28,947 nucleotides of DNA from a virus. The stretch spans positions 1 to 28,947 of IMG/VR virus record IMGVR_UViG_3300003690_000045; one strand, 5' to 3'. The translations under genes and the position numbers were made by a program. The notes beneath the pieces were generated by a model, which saw only the letters and a list, made by a program, of their open reading frames with translations, did no database searches and was not told the DNA's origin. Numbering within the stretch: position 1 is the stretch's first letter; every line of letters begins with the position of its first letter. This document shows positions 21,878 to 28,947 of the stretch, one piece after another.

Positions 21878-23563
21878 TTAAGGAACTAGGGAGGGGTCAA
21901 TTTTTCGGTTTATTGAGTCTATACCCTGAGCATCAGCTGCTGTATCAGTCGATATAACCCCTGTTCCTGTTCCTGTTCCAACCTCCGCTTGCCCTGGAGG
22001 TGGAATTCTGCCATGCACTCTCCACTTCTTAACAGCAGGCATGTTACCGTGGCGGCTGTAAAAAGTTCTGAAGTCAGCTGAACCCCAATCATGAACAATT
22101 TGTCCTTCTTCATTTTCTATGGTATCTGGAATCCAATATCCCGAGAGAATAGCAGTAAAATTATCGTCATCTGTCGGCCAAATCCTTCCCATTCTATGCT
22201 TAGAAATACTTCCTTGTATTAGAGTATCCGATGAATCGATTACAGTATCTATAAAAGATATCAAATTATGTCTAGCTGTTGCCGGTTTTTGTGTAGAGCC
22301 AAAACCCACCATATCTAAGTGGAACGCTAAGTCTTTATCAGATAAGGTTCTACCCGTTTGTTGGTTAGCCGCTGCTGCCATATAAGCTAACTGCAACATA
22401 ATCCCTCTAACTCTTACATTATTATACGCAACCTGCCCTAATTTATTTTCAAAACTGATTGCATTAGCTTCTTCAAAATTACTCATAGCGATATCAATTA
22501 GTTGTGGATTTCCTCCCTCCAGTGCTTTATATAATTCTCCTGCTAATACGCCAGACCCTCCCAGTTCACCGCTTCCAGTAGCATCTGCAAAGGCTGCTGC
22601 CGTATCCCCTCTTCCCATCCAACTCATCACTTGGTGTACGTTAGATGACACACTGTTCATTATGTTAGCTATATCGGCTACTGTGGTAAGTGGGTTTTGT
22701 GTATCATCTCTAACAGCTTGATCCAGGAAAGCGATAAGTTCGTTTGCTGCATCAAGCATCCCCAATGATGCTGAATCTTTAGTAGCAGCCGCTTTATCTA
22801 GCTCTCTTAGTTGAACAAGATCTGGGTTTTTTAACTGCTCAGTTAGGGTTGCTCCTTCATATTTTTGTTCTATCCAGTTTCCTGCCAAGTCTTTTATGTT
22901 AACGTACCCTGTTCTATCGTTATTCATTACATAAGCTTCGCCTCTGGGATCACTAAATCCACTGCGACGATCATCAACACCAAGAGCAGCTGCGTCTGCG
23001 TCTTCGAATACCTTATAAGTCAGGTTATCTACTTCCTCAAGGGCTTTGTTTAAGTAAGTTCCTCTGCCCGTTTGAGTAGCTAATCTGGCAGTTTCTTCAG
23101 CTTTTTTAATAGCAAAATAGGTGCTAGCATAATCTTCTGCTCCTCTACCCATTTGACTAGCAGCAACAATATGGGCTATATCACCTAAACCAAAGGTTTC
23201 TCTTTCTGTACGCTCTCCGTAAAGTTCATAAGCATCCGCTCGAGCTTCTTGCTTTTGATTATATAATACCTTCTGTAAAGTTAGAGCCCCGTCCTCTTCT
23301 GCCTTTTTAAGTCCTCCGATCTTTTCTAGGTAAGCTTCTCTAGTCAGTTTCTCAGGTTCATCTTGAAACAGCCCCATAATGCCCTCAGTAACTAAAGGTA
23401 AAAAGGGAGCTATTGTTTCTATTGGATCAGGCTCAGGTACTTTTTGTCTAGGAGTATAACTAGTCGAAGGAAACCGCATCGCTGATGCAGGAAGTTGTAC
23501 AGCAGTAATACCACTGCCCTGTTGTTGACCACCAAAGGTTGGAAAAGGTAAATAATCAGCCAT
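21878..23563 (-). CDS. Virion-operon protein with a TGRTLSDKD module
   Basis: A 561-aa protein. A Pro-rich N-terminus (PRQKVPEPDPIETIAPFLPL) is followed by a mainly helical body that contains QTGRGTYLNKALEEV near 167 and, near 400, QQTGRTLSDKDLAFHLDMVGFG, the same module that is multiplied in the 266-aa protein; 29 bases are identical at DNA level. The tail is rich in Gly and Thr (GTGTGTG). It probably belongs to the internal or tail part of the virion. The ATG follows the upstream stop after a few bases with only a weak ribosome-binding site, so it depends on coupling. No enzyme motif was found. Confidence 0.62.
   Translation of the reverse strand: MADYLPFPTFGGQQQGSGITAVQLPASAMRFPSTSYTPRQKVPEPDPIETIAPFLPLVTEGIMGLFQDEPEKLTREAYLEKIGGLKKAEEDGALTLQKVLYNQKQEARADAYELYGERTERETFGLGDIAHIVAASQMGRGAEDYASTYFAIKKAEETARLATQTGRGTYLNKALEEVDNLTYKVFEDADAAALGVDDRRSGFSDPRGEAYVMNNDRTGYVNIKDLAGNWIEQKYEGATLTEQLKNPDLVQLRELDKAAATKDSASLGMLDAANELIAFLDQAVRDDTQNPLTTVADIANIMNSVSSNVHQVMSWMGRGDTAAAFADATGSGELGGSGVLAGELYKALEGGNPQLIDIAMSNFEEANAISFENKLGQVAYNNVRVRGIMLQLAYMAAAANQQTGRTLSDKDLAFHLDMVGFGSTQKPATARHNLISFIDTVIDSSDTLIQGSISKHRMGRIWPTDDDNFTAILSGYWIPDTIENEEGQIVHDWGSADFRTFYSRHGNMPAVKKWRVHGRIPPPGQAEVGTGTGTGVISTDTAADAQGIDSINRKIDPSLVP
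22326..22354 (-). repeat. 29-bp repeat shared with 16685-16713
   Basis: An exact 29-base copy of 16685-16713, here inside the 561-aa virion gene in the same frame (TGRTLSDKDLA). Confidence 0.85.
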
Positions 23564-23569
23564 ATTAAG

Positions 23570-25045
23570 TTACCACGCCCCCGCATTACCGCTATAAAGC
23601 GACGGAATTCCAGGCTGTGCTGCTTGTGGTTGCAACCCTCCAGCCCCGCTAGAGGTCCCCCCATTCCACCTGGCGATTGAAGGTACCGCCGAGCCCATCG
23701 CTGGACCAGTCGGTCCTTGCCCTTGCGGTGGTTGCAACCCTGGACCAATCGGTCCTGTCGGAGCATAGTTCATGTTTGTTGTAGGACTTCCACCCGCATA
23801 ACCGTAACCTCCCGCCATTGGTCCAAGAGAAGCAGTAAGCGCACCAACGTTTTGTAAGGTTTGCATGGGTAAGTTGTATTGGCCAACAAAGTTTTGGTAA
23901 TTGAGATCCATCAAGGATTGTTCTCTGCCTCTGCCTAGCCCCCCCATGCCCATCATTCCTTGAATATCTTGCTGTTGCAGTGTTGGAAGGGCTTGAGCCA
24001 TTCCAGCGTATTGTTGACCTATTTGTCCTAATCCTTGTGCGCCTGAATAACCTAAACCTGCCAACCCTTGTCCACCTTGTAGTCCCATGCCAAACTGTTG
24101 TTGCCCAAATTGCCCTAGTTGTTGTCCTCTTTGCATAGCGTTGTTAACCGCCATTTGTTCAGATTGGTTTAATGCTTCTCCTCTGGCTAATTTGGCTTGA
24201 GCTTCAGCGCCTGCCAAACCTCCTTCCATCTCCGCTAATTGAGATTGCAAACCTCCCAACCCTGCCATTCTGCCTTGTTGTGCTTCAAATGCTTGTTGCG
24301 CTCTACCCGCAGCATCTCGATAGCCCCCTGAACGTATTCCACCAATCGCTTCTGCTGCTCCTCGAGCAACATCTCCTGCTAATTCCCCACGTCGTAATCG
24401 AGAACGCGCACCACCAAAAGCACCGCTGCTTACGGCTTCATCTCTAAGTGCCATATCACCCTTAGACAATCCCTCTCTTACATCTGTCAAGGTTTGTTGA
24501 ACCACATCTTCTTCAAAAGGATCATAAAAACGGCCAATACCTCTGGGGTCAAAGCCCCTAGTAGAACGATAACCGCTTCGTTCTGCTCTGCCTAAACCAC
24601 CTCTTGCACCACCATATTCAGGCAAAGACCCCTGAAAATCACCTAATCCTGGTTGGGTAAACTGAGCCCCTCTTGTTAAACCTGTCGCTTCTCCTGTTAA
24701 TCCACGTCCTCTTCCTAAACCACGGGTTATTTCTCTTACCCCTCTACCCATTCCTCCTTTGGTAAAGCGTGCTGCTTCATCCAATAAACCCGCTTGTTGC
24801 CCTAAATAAGGTCTATAACTGCCAATCGCTTGATCAGCAAGTTGCATACCATATTGTTCCCTTGGATCAAAACCAGCGACTCTTTGTCCTGTATAGGTAA
24901 ACGGACTAGAATCCGCTTGCCCGTAGTTTTGGAACTGTTGTTGTAAAAACTGTTGGGCATAGGGGAATATACCCTTTTGTAGAAACTGCCCTATATACGG
25001 GGCAGGAGCTTGACTGGAATATTCTTGCTCTTCTCTACTAGCCAT
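23570..25045 (-). CDS. Gly/Gln/Arg-rich virion protein
   Basis: A 491-aa protein starting with a conserved-looking segment (QAPAPYIGQFLQKGIFPYAQ) typical of structural proteins in marine phages as I remember them. A long middle follows, rich in Gly, Gln, Arg and Ala (GRGRGLTGEATGLTRG, QLGQFGQQQFGMGLQGG), possibly a fibrous or surface-layered part. It contains 'YDPFEEDVVQQTL..VREGLSKGDMALRDEAVSSGAFGGARSRL', a helical pattern often seen in such proteins. The C-terminus is Gly/Pro-rich and includes an out-of-frame copy of the 24-bp repeat (23652-23675). It overlaps the upstream gene by 8 bases. Function in the particle unknown. Confidence 0.65.
   Translation of the reverse strand: MASREEQEYSSQAPAPYIGQFLQKGIFPYAQQFLQQQFQNYGQADSSPFTYTGQRVAGFDPREQYGMQLADQAIGSYRPYLGQQAGLLDEAARFTKGGMGRGVREITRGLGRGRGLTGEATGLTRGAQFTQPGLGDFQGSLPEYGGARGGLGRAERSGYRSTRGFDPRGIGRFYDPFEEDVVQQTLTDVREGLSKGDMALRDEAVSSGAFGGARSRLRRGELAGDVARGAAEAIGGIRSGGYRDAAGRAQQAFEAQQGRMAGLGGLQSQLAEMEGGLAGAEAQAKLARGEALNQSEQMAVNNAMQRGQQLGQFGQQQFGMGLQGGQGLAGLGYSGAQGLGQIGQQYAGMAQALPTLQQQDIQGMMGMGGLGRGREQSLMDLNYQNFVGQYNLPMQTLQNVGALTASLGPMAGGYGYAGGSPTTNMNYAPTGPIGPGLQPPQGQGPTGPAMGSAVPSIARWNGGTSSGAGGLQPQAAQPGIPSLYSGNAGAW
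23652..23675 (-). repeat. 24-bp copy of the Gly/Pro repeat in a different frame
   Basis: These 24 bases equal 17169-17192 exactly. There they read PGGMGGP; here, in the 491-aa gene, they read ARWNGGT. The frame change shows copying at DNA level and not selection on a shared peptide. Confidence 0.8.
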
Positions 25046-26126
25046 ATCTCATATTCCCCATTTTATTAAAAGTGTCTAGTCGTGCTATCCCTTGTGCATG
25101 ACTTCCGTCGCCTGCTGCATCAACCGCTGCTTTAGAAAGCATATACTCGCCGTTACTCGCCATAACAGGTATTAGATCATCTTTTGAACTTCCTGGACCG
25201 TACATAGCGCCTCCAGAGGGCATGAACATTGGTCTTTTTAAGACTGAACCTCCGTCAGCAAAAGAAACGGAAGAACCAACAATTGGTTTATAAGCTGCCC
25301 TTCTTCTATTTGAGTTTCCAGCAGGAAGTGTTTGGGTTTTAACCCTGCTGCCTTTAGGTTCTTCATCGTCACCGAATAATCTATTAAAGATGGCGGTACC
25401 TACGCTACCTAAACCCTTATAAATTGCATCAGAAACCATAGGGTCTTGACTATCTACCCAAGCCTGCGTTTTTTCGAGCATATTAGGTTCGGGGGCTTCG
25501 AATGTCCCTGGGGGATGAACCGTAGGCGTTACATTGTAGTCACGAAACTGTAGTTGACTTGTCAGAGGCCCTAGTTCAGGAGCTTCAGGAGGAGCTCCTT
25601 GAAAATCAGCGAACATTGATTTTTCAAATAAATCTTCAGGCTTAGGTTGTTCTATTTCCGAAAAATCTACTTCAAGAATATCTGAGGTTATTTCAGGTTT
25701 ATCTCCAGCAATAATCCCATGCTTTCTTAGAAAGTCAAGAAGGTCTTCATCCGCACCTTTTTCACTTAGTAAGGATAAAAGCCCTCCACCATTAGCCCTG
25801 CTTAAATAACCCCCCAAATGCATCCCTGCTATTCCATACTCACTTAAAATATTTGGATCTATTCCTGCTTCAGCTAAAACTTGTAAAATATACTCTGCTT
25901 CTGCTGAAGACTCAGGCTCACTCATATTGTCCAGTGTAAAGTCCCCAAACTCTTGGACTTGACTCCCCTCAACAGGAGCTATTTCCATAATTGGTCCAGG
26001 ACTTATAGAAGGAGAAGTACCCGCAGGAATCGCTCGTTTTTGTTCTTTTGCCGGTGAGATCTTGCTGCTTATAGCACCACTTGCTACATTAATAGCTACG
26101 GCTGTTGCTATTGACGCCATAGTCAT
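25038..26126 (-). CDS. Virion protein with C-terminal phage 'GPGSSKDDLIPVMASNGEYM' domain
   Basis: A 362-aa protein. The N-terminus is weakly hydrophobic (ASIATAVAINVASGAIS), followed by EIAPVEGSQVQEF (48-60), shared with the 352-aa protein. The centre is acidic and Pro-rich. The C-terminal 80 residues contain GPGSSKDDLIPVMASNGEYMLSKAAVDA, a module I know from many phage tail and injection-related proteins ('GPGt.tsD.ipa.lS.GEfV..a.av'). The ATG overlaps the upstream stop as ATGA; an in-frame ATG two codons later is an alternative. Likely part of the tail or internal virion complex. Confidence 0.68.
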   Translation of the reverse strand: MTMASIATAVAINVASGAISSKISPAKEQKRAIPAGTSPSISPGPIMEIAPVEGSQVQEFGDFTLDNMSEPESSAEAEYILQVLAEAGIDPNILSEYGIAGMHLGGYLSRANGGGLLSLLSEKGADEDLLDFLRKHGIIAGDKPEITSDILEVDFSEIEQPKPEDLFEKSMFADFQGAPPEAPELGPLTSQLQFRDYNVTPTVHPPGTFEAPEPNMLEKTQAWVDSQDPMVSDAIYKGLGSVGTAIFNRLFGDDEEPKGSRVKTQTLPAGNSNRRRAAYKPIVGSSVSFADGGSVLKRPMFMPSGGAMYGPGSSKDDLIPVMASNGEYMLSKAAVDAAGDGSHAQGIARLDTFNKMGNMRYG

Positions 26127-26674
26127 GTTATTTGTTCCATAATGTCGTCTATTTGTTTTGTATCTATTCCTGTTAGTTTTAACTCACAAAAATCGTCTAC
26201 AGTAACTTCATTAAGAACGTCTTCCACTGTTAAACAGTCTGTTCTGTGTACTGTTATAAAAGTACATTCTTCATGTATATATAATACTCTTTTTGTCCCT
26301 GCTTCTGTTATTCCATGAAAAGGTGCTTTTATACGTTCTACACCGTTAGCACTATAAATAGACGCCTCACCTTTCATAATAAAAAAAGGATGATTCTTAG
26401 TGTGAATTTTAGTTGAGACTACTAAATCTTTAGGCATAACTATTTGTCTTATGTACTGTCCGTCTGCAAAGTTATGCGTAACAGCGCCTTCAGTCTGGCC
26501 TGTCATTTGGCTGTTTAATTCTTGGTGATTGTTTTCTTCACAGTATTTAGTAATCGCTGCTTCAAACTGTTGAATTTTGTTTTGGAATTTTATTTTGTGT
26601 TCTTTATAATCAAAAAATTCGCAAGCTTCCTGATACGATAGTGCAGGATTTTTAACTAATGAAACGCTCACCAT
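26123..26674 (-). CDS. Cupin-like phage protein
   Basis: A 183-aa protein whose residues about 68-145 look like a single cupin (double-stranded beta-helix): VTHNFADGQYIRQIVMPKD, then IHTKNHPFFIMKGEASIYS, then APFHGITEAGTKRVLYIHEE and TFITVHRTD. The His/Gly pattern of cupin boxes is partly there (H.KNHP..I.KG), so metal binding is possible but not certain. The C-terminal 35 residues are acidic. Similar small cupin proteins occur near structural genes in phages. It is the first gene of the virion operon; the ATG has GGAG five bases upstream. Role unknown, perhaps a capsid decoration or assembly factor. Confidence 0.6.
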   Translation of the reverse strand: MVSVSLVKNPALSYQEACEFFDYKEHKIKFQNKIQQFEAAITKYCEENNHQELNSQMTGQTEGAVTHNFADGQYIRQIVMPKDLVVSTKIHTKNHPFFIMKGEASIYSANGVERIKAPFHGITEAGTKRVLYIHEECTFITVHRTDCLTVEDVLNEVTVDDFCELKLTGIDTKQIDDIMEQIT

Positions 26675-26759
26675 TGCTTCTCCGGAGTGTTTACACGTGT
26701 TTGCGAGTAAAGAGCTAACTTCGTAAACGGCAGCACAATGGCTGATTCCTGATTATATA
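26675..26759. other. Short gap between adenylate cyclase and virion operon
   Basis: Eighty-five bases between the cyclase stop and the cupin-like gene. A promoter for the virion operon is expected here. I see no TTTACTTT-17-TATAAT site; a TATAAT (minus strand, 26752-26757) has no usable -35. GTTTAC/GTAAAC words form a loose inverted repeat. No hairpin terminator or att-like sequence is obvious. This is the point to inspect for a phage/host junction. Confidence 0.45.
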
Positions 26760-28547
26760 TCAAAAAGTAAATATTTTTAAGGGTTTTTGCTTACCTTTCA
26801 CGTATATCGGCTCTAGTTCCCTTAATCGGTATCCGCACAAGCTTTTAGTACTTTCTCCAATTAGTATATCGGCTCCTGCTTCTTTAGTTGCTGACTCCAA
26901 CCTAGCCGCTGTGTTAACTGCATCCCCGATGGCCGTATAGTCAAATCTTGTGTCACTTCCCATATTACCAATCACAGCTTCTCCCGTATTAATACCAATA
27001 CCTATAGCTATGGGAGGCAACCCTTTAGCTTGTAGTTCTGTATTTAAATCCGACATGTTCTGCTGAATATCCTTAGCACAATCCACTGCTATATTAGGAT
27101 GATTTACTAGGTCTAGTGGTGCATTAAAAATGGCCATCATGGCATCGCCGATGTATTTGTCCACCATCCCGCCATGTTTCTGCACCGCTGCTTGTTGTGC
27201 AGTAAGAACTCTATTCATTATATAGGTCACTTGCTCAGGCGGTAAGCTCTCTGACATAGAAGTAAATCCTCTAACGTCAGTGAATAAGAAAGTGGCTGTT
27301 TTCTTTTCTCCCCCTAATTTTAATAAATCAGGACTATCTTGCAAACGCTTTACCTGTCTGGGGTCTAGGTAATGTTCAAACTGTTTCTTTATCTGTTGAC
27401 GCAGAAGATATTGCTCTCGGAAGTTAAACCAGAATTGTTCTCCAGATAACAATAGTAAACAAATAGCAGGCCAAGTAACATCAACTAATTGATTTTGTTC
27501 AATAAAATAAGTACCCGTACCATAAAGCCCAAGTAACATACCGCCTACAGTTACAGCTGACCATGTTACATTACACTTCTGCAGAGATGCTATAGTAATT
27601 GTACAGACTAATAAGAGAAGCCCAAGCTCATATAACAAACGATTGCCTGGAATGCTTGGACTATCTGCAATTAAAAGACTTTCAGCCAAGGCTGCCTGAA
27701 TGTAATGTGGATTTAGTAGCCCTACAGGAGTGGCTAATTGAGGCATTACACCTGCAGCACTTGTTCCTACAAAAACAAACTTATCCTCTACCTGGGGATC
27801 TTGGTATGACGTAGTAGGGGTATCTACCCAAGAGATCCACTTCCGTCCAAACCTATCTGTAGGGATTACTCCTAGAGCTGGAATTCTAATACTTTCGATC
27901 CCGTCTTCATTTGTACGAATTTGATAACTTCCTTCTCCACCGCTAATTGTAACTGTAAGGGCCTTTAATACTTGAGTGGCAAACGAAGCGATCCAACCAT
28001 CAGGAACCCTAGAAATAAGAGGTATTTGCCGTATAAGATTGTCTACATCCGTAGGCGCTGAGACCGCGCCTTGTAAAGCATATTCAGTAAGTTGCTCTAC
28101 ATTTACAAGGAAGCCGGGAGCGGAAGTGTAATATAAAGGATCTTCTCCAAGAATCACGGTTCTATCCACTTCTGGATATTGACCATTAGAATACTCAGAT
28201 ATTGCTAATACATTTATGCCCTGGCTAAGACTTGTAGCAAAAGCTTCATCCCCACCAAAGCGATCAGGCTGAGGAAACAATATTACCCATCCAACTCCCA
28301 GGGCCCCCTGTCCTATAAGTTTGTCTTGAAGAGAAGCCAACGTGTGCCTGGGAAAAGGCCAACCTCCTTCACGAGCTATGTCTTCCTCAGTAATATCAAG
28401 TATTACAAAGTGCCCTGAAGGGGTAGGTTGTGTAATAAAAGCATCAAAAGTTTTGAGACGAAGAATTTCTAACGCCGACCAATTTAATAGAAGAGGGAAG
28501 GTAAAAAGGACCGTGGTAACAAGACCTATTTTTGTACCAATTTTCAT
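26760..28547 (-). CDS. CHASE2-domain class III adenylate cyclase (membrane)
   Basis: A complete 595-aa sensor cyclase. Residues about 8-24 form an N-terminal membrane anchor. Residues about 28-300 are a periplasmic CHASE2-type sensor (FDAF, ILDITEEDIAREGGWPFPR, ILFPQPDRFGGDEAFA, FVFVGTSA). Then come three membrane spans (about 303-320, 330-348, 355-372), a linker helix, and a class III catalytic domain from about 415. Metal-binding Asp424 and Asp468, adenine-selecting Lys464 and Asp542, and Asn545/Arg549 are all present, so it should make cAMP from ATP as a homodimer. The usual Asp in the CHASE2 'fDvLF' strand is Val (GWVILF). It is coupled by TAATG to the curlin-like gene. Unusual beside phage genes. 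Confidence 0.93.
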   Translation of the reverse strand: MKIGTKIGLVTTVLFTFPLLLNWSALEILRLKTFDAFITQPTPSGHFVILDITEEDIAREGGWPFPRHTLASLQDKLIGQGALGVGWVILFPQPDRFGGDEAFATSLSQGINVLAISEYSNGQYPEVDRTVILGEDPLYYTSAPGFLVNVEQLTEYALQGAVSAPTDVDNLIRQIPLISRVPDGWIASFATQVLKALTVTISGGEGSYQIRTNEDGIESIRIPALGVIPTDRFGRKWISWVDTPTTSYQDPQVEDKFVFVGTSAAGVMPQLATPVGLLNPHYIQAALAESLLIADSPSIPGNRLLYELGLLLLVCTITIASLQKCNVTWSAVTVGGMLLGLYGTGTYFIEQNQLVDVTWPAICLLLLSGEQFWFNFREQYLLRQQIKKQFEHYLDPRQVKRLQDSPDLLKLGGEKKTATFLFTDVRGFTSMSESLPPEQVTYIMNRVLTAQQAAVQKHGGMVDKYIGDAMMAIFNAPLDLVNHPNIAVDCAKDIQQNMSDLNTELQAKGLPPIAIGIGINTGEAVIGNMGSDTRFDYTAIGDAVNTAARLESATKEAGADILIGESTKSLCGYRLRELEPIYVKGKQKPLKIFTF

Positions 28548-28947
28548 TAATCAAATTGATTTACTGTAACGGTTTTATTACAACTCGACGTACAATCTAA
28601 TATGACTGTGTAATTCTTCACGCTGGTTCCTGTCTGAGTTGCATTGACTGTGTAATCTCCTTGCTCCACTCGTATATTCCCAACGTGTGCGCCGTTACCT
28701 GATTGTGTCAGGTTGACCGTTGAGTTATCAGAGGGATTGTTCCTGAATTCAATATCCCCGTCTTTGTTCCCTGAACCACTCTGCGTGATGGTTGCATCGT
28801 TATTGTTACAGTTGCCACACGACTTTATATAGGCGTTGTGATTACCGCTGCCACTTTGCGTAGCCGTCCATGTGCTGTCATCACCAAAAGCATAAAATTT
28901 CGCGTAGTGGTTGCCCGTTCCTGACTGGCTAATTGTGTAGACGTTAT
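28547..28947 (-). CDS. Curlin-repeat (amyloid-type) protein, C-terminal part, runs off window
   Basis: The 3' part of a gene (132 codons, no start in the window) ending at TAA 28547-28549. The translation shows five repeats of about 21-27 residues with the curlin signature Q-x-G-x-(G)-N: TISQSGTGNHYAKF, TATQSGSGNHNAYI, TITQSGSGNKDGDI, NLTQSGNGAHVGNI, NATQTGTSVKNYTV, then VTVNQFD at the end. Two Cys pairs (CGNC; CTSSC) are unusual for curlins. Known curlin proteins are exported and form cross-beta amyloid fibres or beta-solenoids on cell surfaces; an alternative here is a beta-solenoid phage fibre. A signal peptide cannot be seen because the N-terminus is missing. The stop shares one base with the cyclase ATG (TAATG). 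Confidence 0.82.
   Translation of the reverse strand, partial: NVYTISQSGTGNHYAKFYAFGDDSTWTATQSGSGNHNAYIKSCGNCNNNDATITQSGSGNKDGDIEFRNNPSDNSTVNLTQSGNGAHVGNIRVEQGDYTVNATQTGTSVKNYTVILDCTSSCNKTVTVNQFD

Noticed and set aside
23419-23766. 115-aa minus frame containing SPGGMGGP
   Set aside because: It lies in another frame of the 491-aa and 561-aa genes and has no ribosome-binding site; the similarity comes from the 24-bp DNA repeat.
26752-26771. TTTACTTT and TATAAT on the minus strand at the end of the cyclase gene
   Set aside because: The spacer is only 8 nt, while P1-P4 have 17-18; probably chance in an AT-rich stop region.
1-28947. Integrase, transposase or IS element
   Set aside because: No tyrosine or serine recombinase or DDE transposase motif was found in any frame I read; the AlpA-like HTH alone is not enough to claim lysogeny.

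Overview
The window is a densely packed stretch of a tailed bacteriophage genome. The gene set (family A DNA polymerase, archaeo-eukaryotic-type primase, SF1 and SNF2-like helicases, DUF932 and VRR-NUC proteins, several large low-complexity virion proteins) resembles what I know from marine phages, probably podovirus-like and infecting a Gram-negative bacterium. This is judged from protein families only; I could not run a search. No integrase, tRNA, CRISPR array or IS element is visible. Terminase, portal and major capsid genes are not recognisable here and probably lie outside the window.

Almost everything is on the minus strand, so transcription runs right to left. Positions 1-14830 hold early and replication genes in four blocks, each preceded by the same promoter type (TTTACTTT at -35, 17-18 nt spacer, TATAWT). 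(i) 14830-9534: two small conserved phage proteins, a putative ssDNA-binding protein, a PriS/PriL-like primase, an AlkB-like dioxygenase and a UvrD-like helicase. (ii) 9474-3699: a SAM methyltransferase-like protein, a 5-hmdU-kinase-helical-domain (aGPT-PPlase-like) protein, a thymidylate synthase/dUMP hydroxymethylase homologue, a DUF1599-like protein, a small basic protein, a 10-codon leader peptide, DNA polymerase and an HTH protein. This looks like a thymidine hypermodification cassette fused to the replication operon. (iii) 3053-1298: DUF932 and three small proteins, with a VRR-NUC gene between blocks ii and iii. (iv) 1197-10: a small protein, a strong hairpin terminator and an AlpA-like regulator.

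A single plus-strand gene (15113-16555, SNF2-like helicase) separates this half from a tightly coupled virion-protein operon (26674-16552). That operon encodes a cupin-like protein and six large proteins rich in Gly, Pro and Gln, which share short sequence modules with each other.

Upstream of the virion operon, on the same strand, lies the most unusual pair: the 3' part of a curlin-repeat (amyloid-type) protein running off the right edge, translationally coupled (TAATG) to a complete CHASE2-type membrane adenylate cyclase with all the class III catalytic residues I looked for. Either the phage carries an extracellular amyloid/cAMP-signalling module, or a phage/host junction lies near 26.7 kb. 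The sequence alone favours the first reading slightly (same strand, same coupling style, no att-like signature) but does not settle it.
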